DNA from: CAVIQK01 sp964613035
Lineage (GTDB): Bacteria > Bacillota > Clostridia > Christensenellales > DTU072
Assembly: GCA_964613035.1 (NCBI GenBank)
Contig: CAZTFQ010000003.1
Span: forward strand, 1-64,000
Length of the DNA: 64,000 bases
Direction of reading: 5' to 3'
Below the pieces are notes generated by a model that saw only the letters and a list, made by a program, of their open reading frames with translations, ran no database searches and had not been told where the DNA came from. This document shows, piece by piece, positions 24,150 to 32,621 of the stretch. The position numbers were made by a program, and so were the translations under genes. How positions within the stretch are numbered: the stretch's first letter is position 1; the number at the start of each line of letters is the position of its first letter.

Positions 24150-26072
24150 TTATTGAGTTATTTTTTCATCGATTTCTTTCTTAATGAGAGCGTAGAACTC
24201 GTCCACCGTCATGGTTCCGAGGTCGCCGTTCTTTCTGGAGCGGACCGCTATGACGCCCTGCTCTTTTTCCTTATCTCCTATGATAATCATATAGGGAATC
24301 TTATCCATCTGAGCTTCTCTGATTTTATAACCGATTTTTTCCGATCTGATATCGCACTCGGCGCGGAGACCTTTTAAGCGAAGTTGGTCTTTAAGGTTCT
24401 TGGCGTCGGACTCGGTTCTTTCGGTCAAAGAGAGCACTCTGACCTGCTCGGGAGCCATCCATACAGGGAGAGCGCCTGCATATTTTTCGATAAGGAGCGC
24501 AATCGTCCTTTCGTAGCAACCGAGAGAAGAACGGTGGATGATGTAGGGACGGACGCGGTCGCCGTTTTCGTCGACGTAAGACATATCGAAGCGTTCCGCA
24601 AGGAACATATCGACTTGAATGGTGATGAGGGTGTCTTCCTTGCCGTAGACGTTCTTAATCTGGATGTCGAGTTTAGGTCCGTAGAAGGCGGCTTCGTCTA
24701 TACCGGTGACGTAGTCCACGCCGAGGTCGTTGAGGATACGTTCCATTTCGCCTTCCGCGTAAGCCCACTTCTCGGGGTCGTTGATGTATTTATCGGTATT
24801 ATTGGGGTCCCAGCGAGAGAATCTGTAAGTGACGTCTTTATCGATGCCGATACATTTAAGGACGTATTTGGCAAGGTCGAGACATCCCGAGAATTCTTGC
24901 TCGAGCTGAGAGGGCATACAAATGATATGACCTTCCGAGAGGGTGAACTGGCGGAGTCTGATAAGACCGTGCATCTCGCCGGAAGCCTCGTTACGGAAAA
25001 GGGTCGAAGTCTCGCCGTAACGCTTAGGCAGGTCTCTATAGGACTTCATTCCGTTGTTATATACGGTGTACTGGAAGGGACAAGTCATGGGACGGAGAGC
25101 AAACGTTTCGTCGCCGGACTGGAATACGAACATACCGTCCTGATAGTGATCCCAGTGACCTGAAATCTGATAAAGTTGCTTTTTGGCCATATAGGGGGTC
25201 TTGGTCAGAATATAACCTCTTCTCTCCTCTTCGTCTTCTATGAAGCGGTTGAGTATCTGGAAGAGTTTGGCGCCCTTGGGCATAAGGAGGGAGAGTCCCT
25301 GACCGATATTCTCGTCGGTCATGAAGTAGCCGAGTTCTCTACCCAGCTTATTGTGGTCTCTCTTCTTGGCTTCTTCCTGCTGCTTGACGTACTCCTCTAG
25401 CTCGGACTTCTTGTTGAAAGAGGTACCGTAGATACGGGTAAGCATCTTATTGTTCTCGTCGCCTCTCCAATAAGCACCGGTGACGGAAGTCAGCTTAAAT
25501 GCTTTTATAAAAGAAGTGGACGGAAGGTGAGGACCTGCGCAGAGGTCGACGTACTCTCCCTGACGATAAAAGGAAATTTCTTCTCCGTCGGGGATGGACT
25601 CGATGAGCTCCTTTTTATAAGGCTCGTCCTTCATCTGTTTTAGAGCGTCCTTTTTAGAAAGAGAAAATCTCTCCAGCTTAAGGTTCTGTTTAACGATCTT
25701 CTTCATCTCGTCTTCTATTGCGGCGAGAGCCGAAGAATCGATGGGGGTCTTGAAATCGAAGTCGTAATAGAAACCGTTCTGAATGGCGGGACCTATTGCC
25801 AACTTGGCAGTGGGATAGATACGCTTGACTGCCTGAGCGAGCACGTGCGACGTAGTGTGTCTGTAGACTTTTTTACCTTCGTCGTCCTTCCAGGTAAGAA
25901 TTTCTACGGTAGCGTCCTTGTCGAGGGTGGAGGAAAGGTCGACGACCGTGCCGTCCACTTTACCTGCAAGAGCCACTCTTGCGAGGTCCGGCGAGATGCT
26001 CTCGGCGATTTCTTTAAGAGAAACGCCTTCCGAATATTCTCTTGTTTCGTCGCGCAACGTAACTTTAATCAT
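24150..26072 (-). CDS. thrS: Threonyl-tRNA synthetase
   Basis: It charges tRNA-Thr. An N-terminal TGS domain (about 1-60) is followed by the editing domain (HTTSHVLAQAVKRIYP at about 73, and the later CAGPHLPSTSFIKAF). The class II core comes next: TCPFQYTVY with a zinc Cys, motif 2 in FRNEASGEMHGLIRLRQF, and the last 100 residues as anticodon domain. The ATG at 26072 is chosen because MIKVTLRDETREY matches the family and GAGAGG lies upstream; a longer frame adds 21 odd residues. Length is about 640. No T-box is visible in the short leader. Confidence 0.97.
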   Translation of the reverse strand: MIKVTLRDETREYSEGVSLKEIAESISPDLARVALAGKVDGTVVDLSSTLDKDATVEILTWKDDEGKKVYRHTTSHVLAQAVKRIYPTAKLAIGPAIQNGFYYDFDFKTPIDSSALAAIEDEMKKIVKQNLKLERFSLSKKDALKQMKDEPYKKELIESIPDGEEISFYRQGEYVDLCAGPHLPSTSFIKAFKLTSVTGAYWRGDENNKMLTRIYGTSFNKKSELEEYVKQQEEAKKRDHNKLGRELGYFMTDENIGQGLSLLMPKGAKLFQILNRFIEDEEERRGYILTKTPYMAKKQLYQISGHWDHYQDGMFVFQSGDETFALRPMTCPFQYTVYNNGMKSYRDLPKRYGETSTLFRNEASGEMHGLIRLRQFTLSEGHIICMPSQLEQEFSGCLDLAKYVLKCIGIDKDVTYRFSRWDPNNTDKYINDPEKWAYAEGEMERILNDLGVDYVTGIDEAAFYGPKLDIQIKNVYGKEDTLITIQVDMFLAERFDMSYVDENGDRVRPYIIHRSSLGCYERTIALLIEKYAGALPVWMAPEQVRVLSLTERTESDAKNLKDQLRLKGLRAECDIRSEKIGYKIREAQMDKIPYMIIIGDKEKEQGVIAVRSRKNGDLGTMTVDEFYALIKKEIDEKITQ

Positions 26073-26106
26073 AATAATGCCTCTCTGTGAATTTTTATAT
26101 AGAATA

Positions 26107-26135
26107 ATTTTATTATAAAAGCATACGTATGTCAA
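26107..26135 (-). promoter_or_regulatory. Promoter for thrS
   Basis: On the minus strand TTGACA (26130-26135) and TAAAAT (26107-26112), spacer 17. A second TATAAT lies 13 bases after the -35. Confidence 0.65.
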
Positions 26136-26149
26136 GAAAAGCGAATTGA

Positions 26150-26176
26150 AAAAGCGCGCCTAATTATCGGCGCGCT
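26150..26176 (-). terminator. Terminator after the beta-helix lipoprotein gene
   Basis: The stem AGCGCGCC / GGCGCGCT over an 8-base loop is followed by TTTTTC on the minus strand. Confidence 0.88.
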
Positions 26177-26197
26177 CGGGCTGAAAGCGTTTTTCGG

Positions 26198-27574
26198 TTA
26201 CACGCGAGGTCTCGTAGGGGTTATAACGCCGTCGTCGTCGACCTGTAGATGCTCGGTAACGAGAGGAGCGTCGTAGGATACGGTAACGGTGGCGACGTTG
26301 TCAGAATCGACCGTCGCGCTGCCGATCGCTTCTCCGAAGAAATTGCCGACCGCGGAGGAAAATCCGTAGTCGTCTTTAACGACGTCGGTCAACGTTCCGA
26401 GAAGAGTATTGCCTTTAAAAGAGGTGTTTTTCAAAACTCCAGCTCCGTAGGAAAACCTTGCCGCGGAGGAATATATTCCGCTACCCGACGCGATTAAGGA
26501 AGACTCGCAGGAAGATATCGTAGCGACGTTATCGTAAACGGGAGAAAAGTCGCCGTAAAAGTACCCTGCTATTCCGCCGAGGTTGACAACGGTCCTTTTC
26601 GAAGAGCCGCCGAGAGCTTTAAGAGACGACACGACGCCGTACGCGTCGACGGAGTTAATCGTCGCGTTATAAGCGGACCCGACGACTCCTCCTACGTCTA
26701 TTCTGTCGGAAAAACCTAACGAAAAATCGTAACTTTCCACGGACGATTCCGACAAAGAGCATCCGGAAGCTACGGAAGCGATACCTCCTACGGAGACTTT
26801 ATCCGCGTTGACTTCCGCGAAAAATTCCGTTACGGAAGACGACGTCACTATAGTCTCGGAAGAAGAATCGGAAATTGCCAATATACCGCCTGCGTAAAGC
26901 TCTTTTCTGTACATTTCTCTACCCGTAAGCTCGTCGAGCCTATAATCGGAGGCATCCACCCTCATCGAGACGGACGTATCGACGACGGAGACTTTTCCGC
27001 CGGAAACGCCTATCAAGCCGCCTACGTACTGGACGTTGTCCGAGGAATATCTCGGGTCGGGTTCGTCGTCAACGTAATATTCTCTGAGCGTCATAGAGGG
27101 GGACGCGGAAAACTTGACGGTGACGTTGTCTATCGTGACGTTGTCGACGGCGTATCCTATAAGCGACGCAATGACGGTTTTTTCCGTAGCCAACTTAACG
27201 CTGTCGGCGACGTTAAATTCCAACGTGAGATTTTTTACGGTGAAATCTTCGGCATAACCGAAAAAGGCGATTATCGACAAGTCGTCTTTTTCTTTAACCG
27301 TCAAAGATATCTTTTTTTCGTTGCCGTCGAGAACGCCTCTCGCCGGATAATTTTTATCAGTATTGAGAGGGGTAAAGTCGTCCGAAACTATATCGTCTGT
27401 CAGTGTGAACACCGCGTCGTCTAATAGTCCTTCCGACGGATAAAAGTCGAGGTCGGAGAGCTCCGAGACGGATTTGTTTCTTAGCGGAAGCGTTTCGTCG
27501 CACGCGGACATACTCGCTACGGCGAGAAGCAGAACGAATATGAAAACCAACGACTTGACAAGGGACTTTTTCAC
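26198..27574 (-). CDS. Beta-helix-like lipoprotein with GLUG-type repeats
   Basis: The start MKKSLVKSLVFIFVLLLAVA leads to a lipobox (SMSAC, Cys at about 25), so it is likely anchored in the outer leaflet of the plasma membrane. The rest has repeated segments with a short hydrophobic turn and two Gly: VGGLIGVSGG, AGGILAISD, VGGIASVASG, VGGVVGSAYN, LGGIAGYFYG. This is the spacing of GLUG repeats found in surface adhesins with a right-handed beta-helix. No catalytic site is visible. It is the last gene of a probable glpK-hydrolase-lipoprotein run. Confidence 0.7.
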   Translation of the reverse strand: MKKSLVKSLVFIFVLLLAVASMSACDETLPLRNKSVSELSDLDFYPSEGLLDDAVFTLTDDIVSDDFTPLNTDKNYPARGVLDGNEKKISLTVKEKDDLSIIAFFGYAEDFTVKNLTLEFNVADSVKLATEKTVIASLIGYAVDNVTIDNVTVKFSASPSMTLREYYVDDEPDPRYSSDNVQYVGGLIGVSGGKVSVVDTSVSMRVDASDYRLDELTGREMYRKELYAGGILAISDSSSETIVTSSSVTEFFAEVNADKVSVGGIASVASGCSLSESSVESYDFSLGFSDRIDVGGVVGSAYNATINSVDAYGVVSSLKALGGSSKRTVVNLGGIAGYFYGDFSPVYDNVATISSCESSLIASGSGIYSSAARFSYGAGVLKNTSFKGNTLLGTLTDVVKDDYGFSSAVGNFFGEAIGSATVDSDNVATVTVSYDAPLVTEHLQVDDDGVITPTRPRV

Positions 27575-27584
27575 GACGGATATT

Positions 27585-28484
27585 TTATACGCATTTCTCT
27601 ATAAAGTCAAGGAAGTCTTTATAGACCTCGGTCTTATTCGTTTCGTTAAGAATCTCGTGACGAGCACCGTCGTAGACCTTGTAAGAGGCGTCGAGTCCGG
27701 CGTCTTTATAAGTGAAGTAGAGGCGTTGGGCGTTTTTCGCCTTATCGGAGACGGGGTCTTCCGATCCTACGGCAATGAGAATGGGGAAATCTTTACGTAT
27801 CGACGAGAGTCTGTCTTCCGAATACAACTTATGCACGCCTCCGAAGAACGATTTATAAAAACCGTAGCTCATCGTTACGCCGCAATCGGGGTCCGCCTCG
27901 TATTTTCTGACGACTTCCGCATCGCGAGAGAGCCAATTGAAGGGGGACTCTTCGGGGAAAGCTTCCGAATAGGCGCCGAAGCTCATCTTTTCTATCAGTT
28001 TAGCGGGCTTATCGGCGTCGTTAAACAAAGAAAGGACGTTGACTATGGCAAGTCCCGCCGCCATAAGGGGCGTCTTCATATAAGACGTACCCGAGAGGAT
28101 GACTCCGGCATATTCCGCGCTGTATCTTTCGATAGTCGCCTGAGAAAGAAACGAGCCGTAGCTGTGACCGAGTAAAACGACGGGAAGTCCCTCGTAGGTC
28201 GCCTTGACGTAATCGACGATAGTTTTTTTATCCTGGACGGACTGACTGAAGCTGTCGCCCTGTACGAGACCCGTCTTGGGGGTACTGTGGCGATGACCTC
28301 TCTCGTCCTCTCCTATCACTATGAATCCCGCTTCGTTGAGATACGCGGCGAAGTCGTCGTATCTGGATATATGCTCCGCCATACCGTGGGATATCTGCAC
28401 GACTCCTCTGGGGGCGGCGACGTCGTCGTGAATACGGACGTAGAGTTTTTTACCGTCGAAGGTATCGAAATAAAGTTCTTTCAT
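27585..28484 (-). CDS. Alpha/beta hydrolase, monoacylglycerol-lipase-like
   Basis: Residues VVLLGHSYGSFLSQ (about 92-105) hold the nucleophile elbow GHSYG. The charge-relay partners fit the Asp in IAVGSEDPVSD and the His in DGARHEILNE. MRGHSRS-like DERGHRHS lies in the oxyanion region. It is close to serine hydrolases of the monoacylglycerol lipase group (family S33). Substrate is likely a lipid ester. Its neighbour glpK would use released glycerol, which makes that role attractive but inferred. No signal peptide. Confidence 0.8.
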   Translation of the reverse strand: MKELYFDTFDGKKLYVRIHDDVAAPRGVVQISHGMAEHISRYDDFAAYLNEAGFIVIGEDERGHRHSTPKTGLVQGDSFSQSVQDKKTIVDYVKATYEGLPVVLLGHSYGSFLSQATIERYSAEYAGVILSGTSYMKTPLMAAGLAIVNVLSLFNDADKPAKLIEKMSFGAYSEAFPEESPFNWLSRDAEVVRKYEADPDCGVTMSYGFYKSFFGGVHKLYSEDRLSSIRKDFPILIAVGSEDPVSDKAKNAQRLYFTYKDAGLDASYKVYDGARHEILNETNKTEVYKDFLDFIEKCV

Positions 28485-28526
28485 AATTCACCTCATAAAT
28501 ATTTTAACGTAGCTATAGCTACATAA

Positions 28527-30020
28527 TTACCGTCTGTCCGTAAGGGCTAATTTGACAGCTTTGTGCCACCCGTCGAGGCACGCCTCGATGTCCTTTTTGT
28601 CCATAGTGCGGTTGAAGGTCTTCTGAATCTCGTTGATATGACGGATGTCGTCGTAATCGCGGAACGCGCCCGTAGAGAGACCTGCGAGATATACAGCCCC
28701 CAGAGCGGTCGATTCTATGCTGGCAGGGCGTTGTAATTCACACCCGAGAAGGTCTGCCTGAAACTGCATAAGGAAGTCGTTTTTACTGGCTCCGCCGTCG
28801 ACGCGAAGAGTCTTCAAATCGATACCGCTGTCGGACTCCATTGCCTCGAAGATATCTTTAGCGGAATACGCAATCGACTCGAGAGTGGCGCGCACGATGT
28901 GATTTTTGTTGGCGCCGCGAGTAAGTCCCGTGATGATTCCGCGGGCGTTCATATCCCAATAAGGGGCGCCGAGTCCCGTGAAGGCGGGGACCACGTAGAC
29001 GCCCTCGGTATCTTTGACGGCGAGAGCGCATTTTTCGGAGTCCTCGGAATTCTTAATGAAACCGAGCTGGTCCCTAAGCCACTGGACGGAAGCGCCGGCG
29101 TTATACACGGAGCCTTCCAGCGCGTACGTTATCTGACCGTCGACGCCCCAGGCTATAGTGGTGAGGAGGCGATTTTTCGATTTCATCGGAACGGAGCCTG
29201 TGTTCATAAGAATAAAGCAACCCGTGCCGTAGGTGTTTTTAGCCTCGCCGCGGTTGAAGCAACACTGACCGAACAATGCGGACTGCTGGTCTCCGGCGAT
29301 GCCCGATATCGGAATGGACTGCTCGAAAATTTTTGCACTGCCCACGACGCCCGAGGACATCACGACGCCCGGAAGAATATGCTTGGGAATATCGAAATAG
29401 CCGAGGAGTTCTTCGTCCCACTCGAGGGTATGGATATTGAAGAGCATCGTTCTGGAAGCATTGGTGACGTCTGTGACGAAGGTTTCGCCGTCGGTCAGTT
29501 TATAAATAAGCCAGGCGTCTATGGTACCGACCATAAGATAACCGTCGTCGGCGAGTTGTCTGGCACCGTCGACGTTGTCGAGTATCCAGGCGATTTTACT
29601 GCCCGAGAAATATGCGTCGGGGATGAGACCTGTCTTCTCCGTAATGATTTTTTTCTGAGTGACTGAGAGGGTCTCTTCTATCATCTTGGCGGTACGGCGG
29701 CACTGCCAGACGATGGCGTTGCAGATAGGCTCGCCCGTCCGTCTGTCCCAGGCGACTACGGTCTCGCGCTGATTGGTTATGCCTATACCGTACACCTGGG
29801 AAAACTTAAATCCGGGGACCGCGCCGCAAGCCTCGACGAGTGTGGCAAACTGAGCGTTCCAGATCTCCGTGGCGTTGTGCTCTACCCAGCCTTCGTGAGG
29901 GAATATTTGTTCGAAGGGACGGTTCTTCACAGCCACTATTTTTTGAGTTAAAGTATCGTAGATAAGCGTACGACAAGAGGTCGTGCCCTCGTCGAGTGCT
30001 ATAATATAACGTTTTTGCAT
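28527..30020 (-). CDS. glpK: Glycerol kinase
   Basis: It phosphorylates glycerol with ATP. IIALDEGTTSCRTLIYD opens the FGGY fold, VAWDRRTGEPICNAIVWQCR and GGASKNDFLMQFQADLLGC are family segments. Length is 497 residues as expected. Its promoter is at 30054-30082. No glycerol facilitator is adjacent; a lipase-like hydrolase follows 42 bases downstream. Confidence 0.97.
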   Translation of the reverse strand: MQKRYIIALDEGTTSCRTLIYDTLTQKIVAVKNRPFEQIFPHEGWVEHNATEIWNAQFATLVEACGAVPGFKFSQVYGIGITNQRETVVAWDRRTGEPICNAIVWQCRRTAKMIEETLSVTQKKIITEKTGLIPDAYFSGSKIAWILDNVDGARQLADDGYLMVGTIDAWLIYKLTDGETFVTDVTNASRTMLFNIHTLEWDEELLGYFDIPKHILPGVVMSSGVVGSAKIFEQSIPISGIAGDQQSALFGQCCFNRGEAKNTYGTGCFILMNTGSVPMKSKNRLLTTIAWGVDGQITYALEGSVYNAGASVQWLRDQLGFIKNSEDSEKCALAVKDTEGVYVVPAFTGLGAPYWDMNARGIITGLTRGANKNHIVRATLESIAYSAKDIFEAMESDSGIDLKTLRVDGGASKNDFLMQFQADLLGCELQRPASIESTALGAVYLAGLSTGAFRDYDDIRHINEIQKTFNRTMDKKDIEACLDGWHKAVKLALTDRR

Positions 30021-30053
30021 AACAAACTCCCGAGAAATAATATATGTACTTAA

Positions 30054-30082
30054 ATTATAATATAATTTATTTCTGAAATCAA
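30054..30082 (-). promoter_or_regulatory. Promoter for glpK
   Basis: On the minus strand TTGATT (30077-30082) and TATAAT (30054-30059), spacer 17. Confidence 0.75.
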
Positions 30083-30202
30083 TATGTAATATCTTGTCGA
30101 AAAAATTTCTCTACATAGACTCTTCCTCTATTCTTCTCGATTATTCGACCCGACAAGTATATAAAGGGCGTTTTTGCTCAAGCTAAGTTTAACGGGAGCG
30201 AA

Positions 30203-30907
30203 ATGGAAGCAATAATTCTTGCGGGCGGCAAGGGGACGAGGTTATCGCCTCTTACGGACAATCTGCCGAAACCGCTGGTAAAAATCATCGACAAGCCCGT
30301 CATCGAGGTGATTATCGCCAAACTGAGGTCTATAGGAATAACGGATATACGGATAACGGTGTCTCATATGTGGGAGAAAATCGTATCCGCGCTCGGAGAC
30401 GGGCAGAGGCTGGGCGTAAACATACGTTATCACGTAGAAGAGGTTCCGCTCGGGACCGCGGGCGGAGTTAAAAAAGCCTCCGAAGACGTCGAGGGGGATT
30501 TTTTGGTCGTCTCGGGGGACGCGTTTTTTGATCTGGATCTGGAAAAGGCTATACGATATCACGAAAAAACTCAATCGTTGTTCACGCTGGTGGCGAAAAG
30601 CATAGACGATCCCGATGGGCTGGGGGTAATGGAAATCGACGATGAGGGTATCGTGAAAAAATTTATCGAAAAGCCGACCGAAAAGCTCGGGCGGAGTCTA
30701 ATTAACACAGGGATATACGTTGTATCCAAGCCCGTTATGAGTCTGGTGCCCGAGGGAGCGTACGACTTCGGGCGAGATCTTATCCCCAGACTGGAGGGGA
30801 TATGCCGAGCGTATGTATCGAGCGGATATTGGTCGGATATAGGGACGCTCGAAAGCTATTATTATGCCAATTATGTGGCGGCTAAGAGACGTGCGGCTAG
30901 AGGATAG
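30203..30907 (+). CDS. Sugar-phosphate nucleotidyltransferase
   Basis: AIILAGGKGTRLSPLTDNLPK is the nucleotide-binding signature of NDP-sugar pyrophosphorylases, and VVSGDAFFDLDL holds the metal-binding Asp. Length is 234 residues, with no left-handed beta-helix domain. It is most like the mannose-1-phosphate guanylyltransferase / D-glycero-heptose group. Its product would feed surface glycans. GGGAG precedes the ATG. It overlaps the converging HAD gene by 11 bases. Confidence 0.85.
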   Translation: MEAIILAGGKGTRLSPLTDNLPKPLVKIIDKPVIEVIIAKLRSIGITDIRITVSHMWEKIVSALGDGQRLGVNIRYHVEEVPLGTAGGVKKASEDVEGDFLVVSGDAFFDLDLEKAIRYHEKTQSLFTLVAKSIDDPDGLGVMEIDDEGIVKKFIEKPTEKLGRSLINTGIYVVSKPVMSLVPEGAYDFGRDLIPRLEGICRAYVSSGYWSDIGTLESYYYANYVAAKRRAARG

Positions 30908-31571
30908 AGGGTATTTCGTACAAGCTGTCCACTATATAATCGGGGCGGAGGTCTTCTTTTAAGAGTTCTTTATCGAAATTAAACCACACCGTTGTAAGTC
31001 CCGCCCTTTTACCGCCCTCGATATCGGCGGTCTGAGAATCGCCTATGAGGGCGATTTCTTCCTTGCTATAGCCGCAATCGTCGATAATCGCGCGGAAAAA
31101 TTCGATTTTAGGTTTTTGCACGCCGAGAAGTTCCGACGTATAGACGGCGTCTATATAGTCTATCATACCTGCTTGACGGAGTCTGGAGACCTGCTGGGTC
31201 TGCTGGGCATTGGAAGCGACGAAAACTTTATATTTGGAATGTAGATATTTAAGCGTTTCCACGGCACCGTCGACGGGTTCTGCAAGATAAAAGAGCTTTT
31301 TTCTGAATTCCGATTCGAATTCGGCGCCGTCCATATCGAGGTCGAGGCGAGAAAAGATACGATCGAAGCGAATAGCGTACAGCTCGTCCTTGGTGATGAT
31401 GCCTTTCTCGTGGCGACGCCAAAGGTCGTCGTTGATTGACTTAAAAACCTTAAAATACTCTTCCTTATACTCGATGCCGTTGTCGCTCATTATTTCGGCG
31501 ACGGCGCGTGAGGCGCATTTGTTAAAATCGAGAAGAGTATTGTCGACGTCTATAAAAATCGCTTTTATCAT
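30897..31571 (-). CDS. HAD hydrolase, YjjG-like nucleotidase
   Basis: FIDVDNTLLDF (residues 5-15) carries the nucleophile Asp, VFVASNAQQTQ is motif II, and the Lys in LGVQKPKIEFF and the Asp pair in LIGDSQTADIEGG complete the site. The cap helices look like YjjG, a pyrimidine 5'-nucleotidase that removes abnormal nucleotides. Substrate is not certain. Start and upstream stop share one base (TAATG). Confidence 0.82.
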   Translation of the reverse strand: MIKAIFIDVDNTLLDFNKCASRAVAEIMSDNGIEYKEEYFKVFKSINDDLWRRHEKGIITKDELYAIRFDRIFSRLDLDMDGAEFESEFRKKLFYLAEPVDGAVETLKYLHSKYKVFVASNAQQTQQVSRLRQAGMIDYIDAVYTSELLGVQKPKIEFFRAIIDDCGYSKEEIALIGDSQTADIEGGKRAGLTTVWFNFDKELLKEDLRPDYIVDSLYEIPSIL

Positions 31572-32233
31572 TATAAAGTCGCTATGGCGGGGAGAATATC
31601 CTCGGGGTAATACAGGACGAAGTCGGGCTTGACGTCGGCGCCGAGATTGTTAAGGACGCCGTCACGAGACCAACCAGCCAAAACGGACGTGGCGGAAGCG
31701 TTGCGCGCGAACAATATATCGTAGCGACTGTCGCCGACGATGACGGTTTCTTCCGCACTACGACCGAGAGAGGAAAGGACTTGTTGCGCAAGGCGGGGGT
31801 CGGGTTTGATATAATCGCTTTCGCCGTTGGCGAAAATACTATCGAACAAGTGCGCAATGCCGAATTTCTCCAGTCCCGCTACGGTACTGCCGCGTCTTCT
31901 GGCGGTGACTATGGCTAAAGTATAGCCGTGAGACTTGAGTTCCTCGAGTGCGTGCGGCATTCCGTCGAAGACGGTGATATAATCAAAGAAAATTTCGTCG
32001 TGATGTTTTCTATATTCGGTAACGATTTCATCGGGATCGAGGTCGGGGGCATACTCGGAGCACAGCTGAGCTGCGTCGTTTTCCAAAACGCCTCCGAGCG
32101 TATCTATTATCCTAGACTCGGGGATATCCACACCGTATAGAGAAAAAGCGTACTTGAAGCATTCTATAATAACGGGATCGGTGTTAATCAACGTCCCGTC
32201 GAAGTCGAACAGTACAGTAGTAATTTTTTTCAT
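31571..32233 (-). CDS. HAD phosphatase, PpaX/Gph-like
   Basis: VLFDFDGTLINTDPVI holds the catalytic Asp pair, IVTARRRGS motif II, IKPDPRLAQQVL the motif III Lys, and VIVGDSRYDILFARNA motif IV. The family includes pyrophosphatase PpaX and phosphoglycolate phosphatase. PPi removal would interact with the PPi-type phosphofructokinase, but this is a guess. The ATG at 32233 is chosen because CGGAG lies about 10 bases upstream; longer starts are too close to it. Confidence 0.82.
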   Translation of the reverse strand: MKKITTVLFDFDGTLINTDPVIIECFKYAFSLYGVDIPESRIIDTLGGVLENDAAQLCSEYAPDLDPDEIVTEYRKHHDEIFFDYITVFDGMPHALEELKSHGYTLAIVTARRRGSTVAGLEKFGIAHLFDSIFANGESDYIKPDPRLAQQVLSSLGRSAEETVIVGDSRYDILFARNASATSVLAGWSRDGVLNNLGADVKPDFVLYYPEDILPAIATL

Positions 32234-32340
32234 AAGCATATACTCCGTATAACCATAGATATAAATCATTATATCATCGATAGAGGATAAAATAAACCAA
32301 ACGTCGATATTATTTTATAAATCTTATTCCGATAAAATGC

Positions 32341-32369
32341 TTGCAAAGGGAAAAAAGTTATGATATTAT
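32341..32369 (+). promoter_or_regulatory. Promoter for tRNA-Glu
   Basis: TTGCAA (32341-32346) and TATTAT (32364-32369), spacer 17, 20 bases before the tRNA. Confidence 0.65.
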
Positions 32370-32388
32370 TATCAAGCAAATGAGCTGT

Positions 32389-32463
32389 GCCCTCATAGTC
32401 AAGCGGTTAAGACGTTGGCCTCTCACGCCGAAGTCAGGGGTTCGATTCCCCTTGAGGGTACCA
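32389..32463 (+). tRNA. tRNA-Glu (anticodon CTC), CCA encoded
   Basis: The acceptor stem GCCCTCA pairs with TGAGGGT (first pair G-U). The anticodon stem TTGGC / GCCGA encloses the loop CTCTCAC, giving anticodon CTC, which reads GAG. The T-loop TTCGATT is standard. The mature body ends at 32460 and CCA follows at 32461-32463. The assembly gap begins 2 bases later, so further tRNA genes may be hidden. Confidence 0.95.
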
Positions 32464-32464
32464 A

Positions 32465-32564
32465 NNNNNNNNNNNNNNNNNNNNNNNNNNNNNNNNNNNN
32501 NNNNNNNNNNNNNNNNNNNNNNNNNNNNNNNNNNNNNNNNNNNNNNNNNNNNNNNNNNNNNNNN
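32465..32564. other. Assembly gap of 100 N
   Basis: Exactly 100 N, the usual placeholder for a gap of unknown size. A tRNA array or rRNA operon is a common cause of such a break, but nothing here shows it. Confidence 0.98.
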
Positions 32565-32621
32565 TCGATTTTCGGGAGTAACAACTAATAGTAATAGTGA
32601 ATTTTCTTAAAGCAAATATCG

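Noticed and set aside
32341..32610. An open frame running through the N gap
   Set aside because: It translates the tRNA gene and unknown bases; the gap makes it meaningless.
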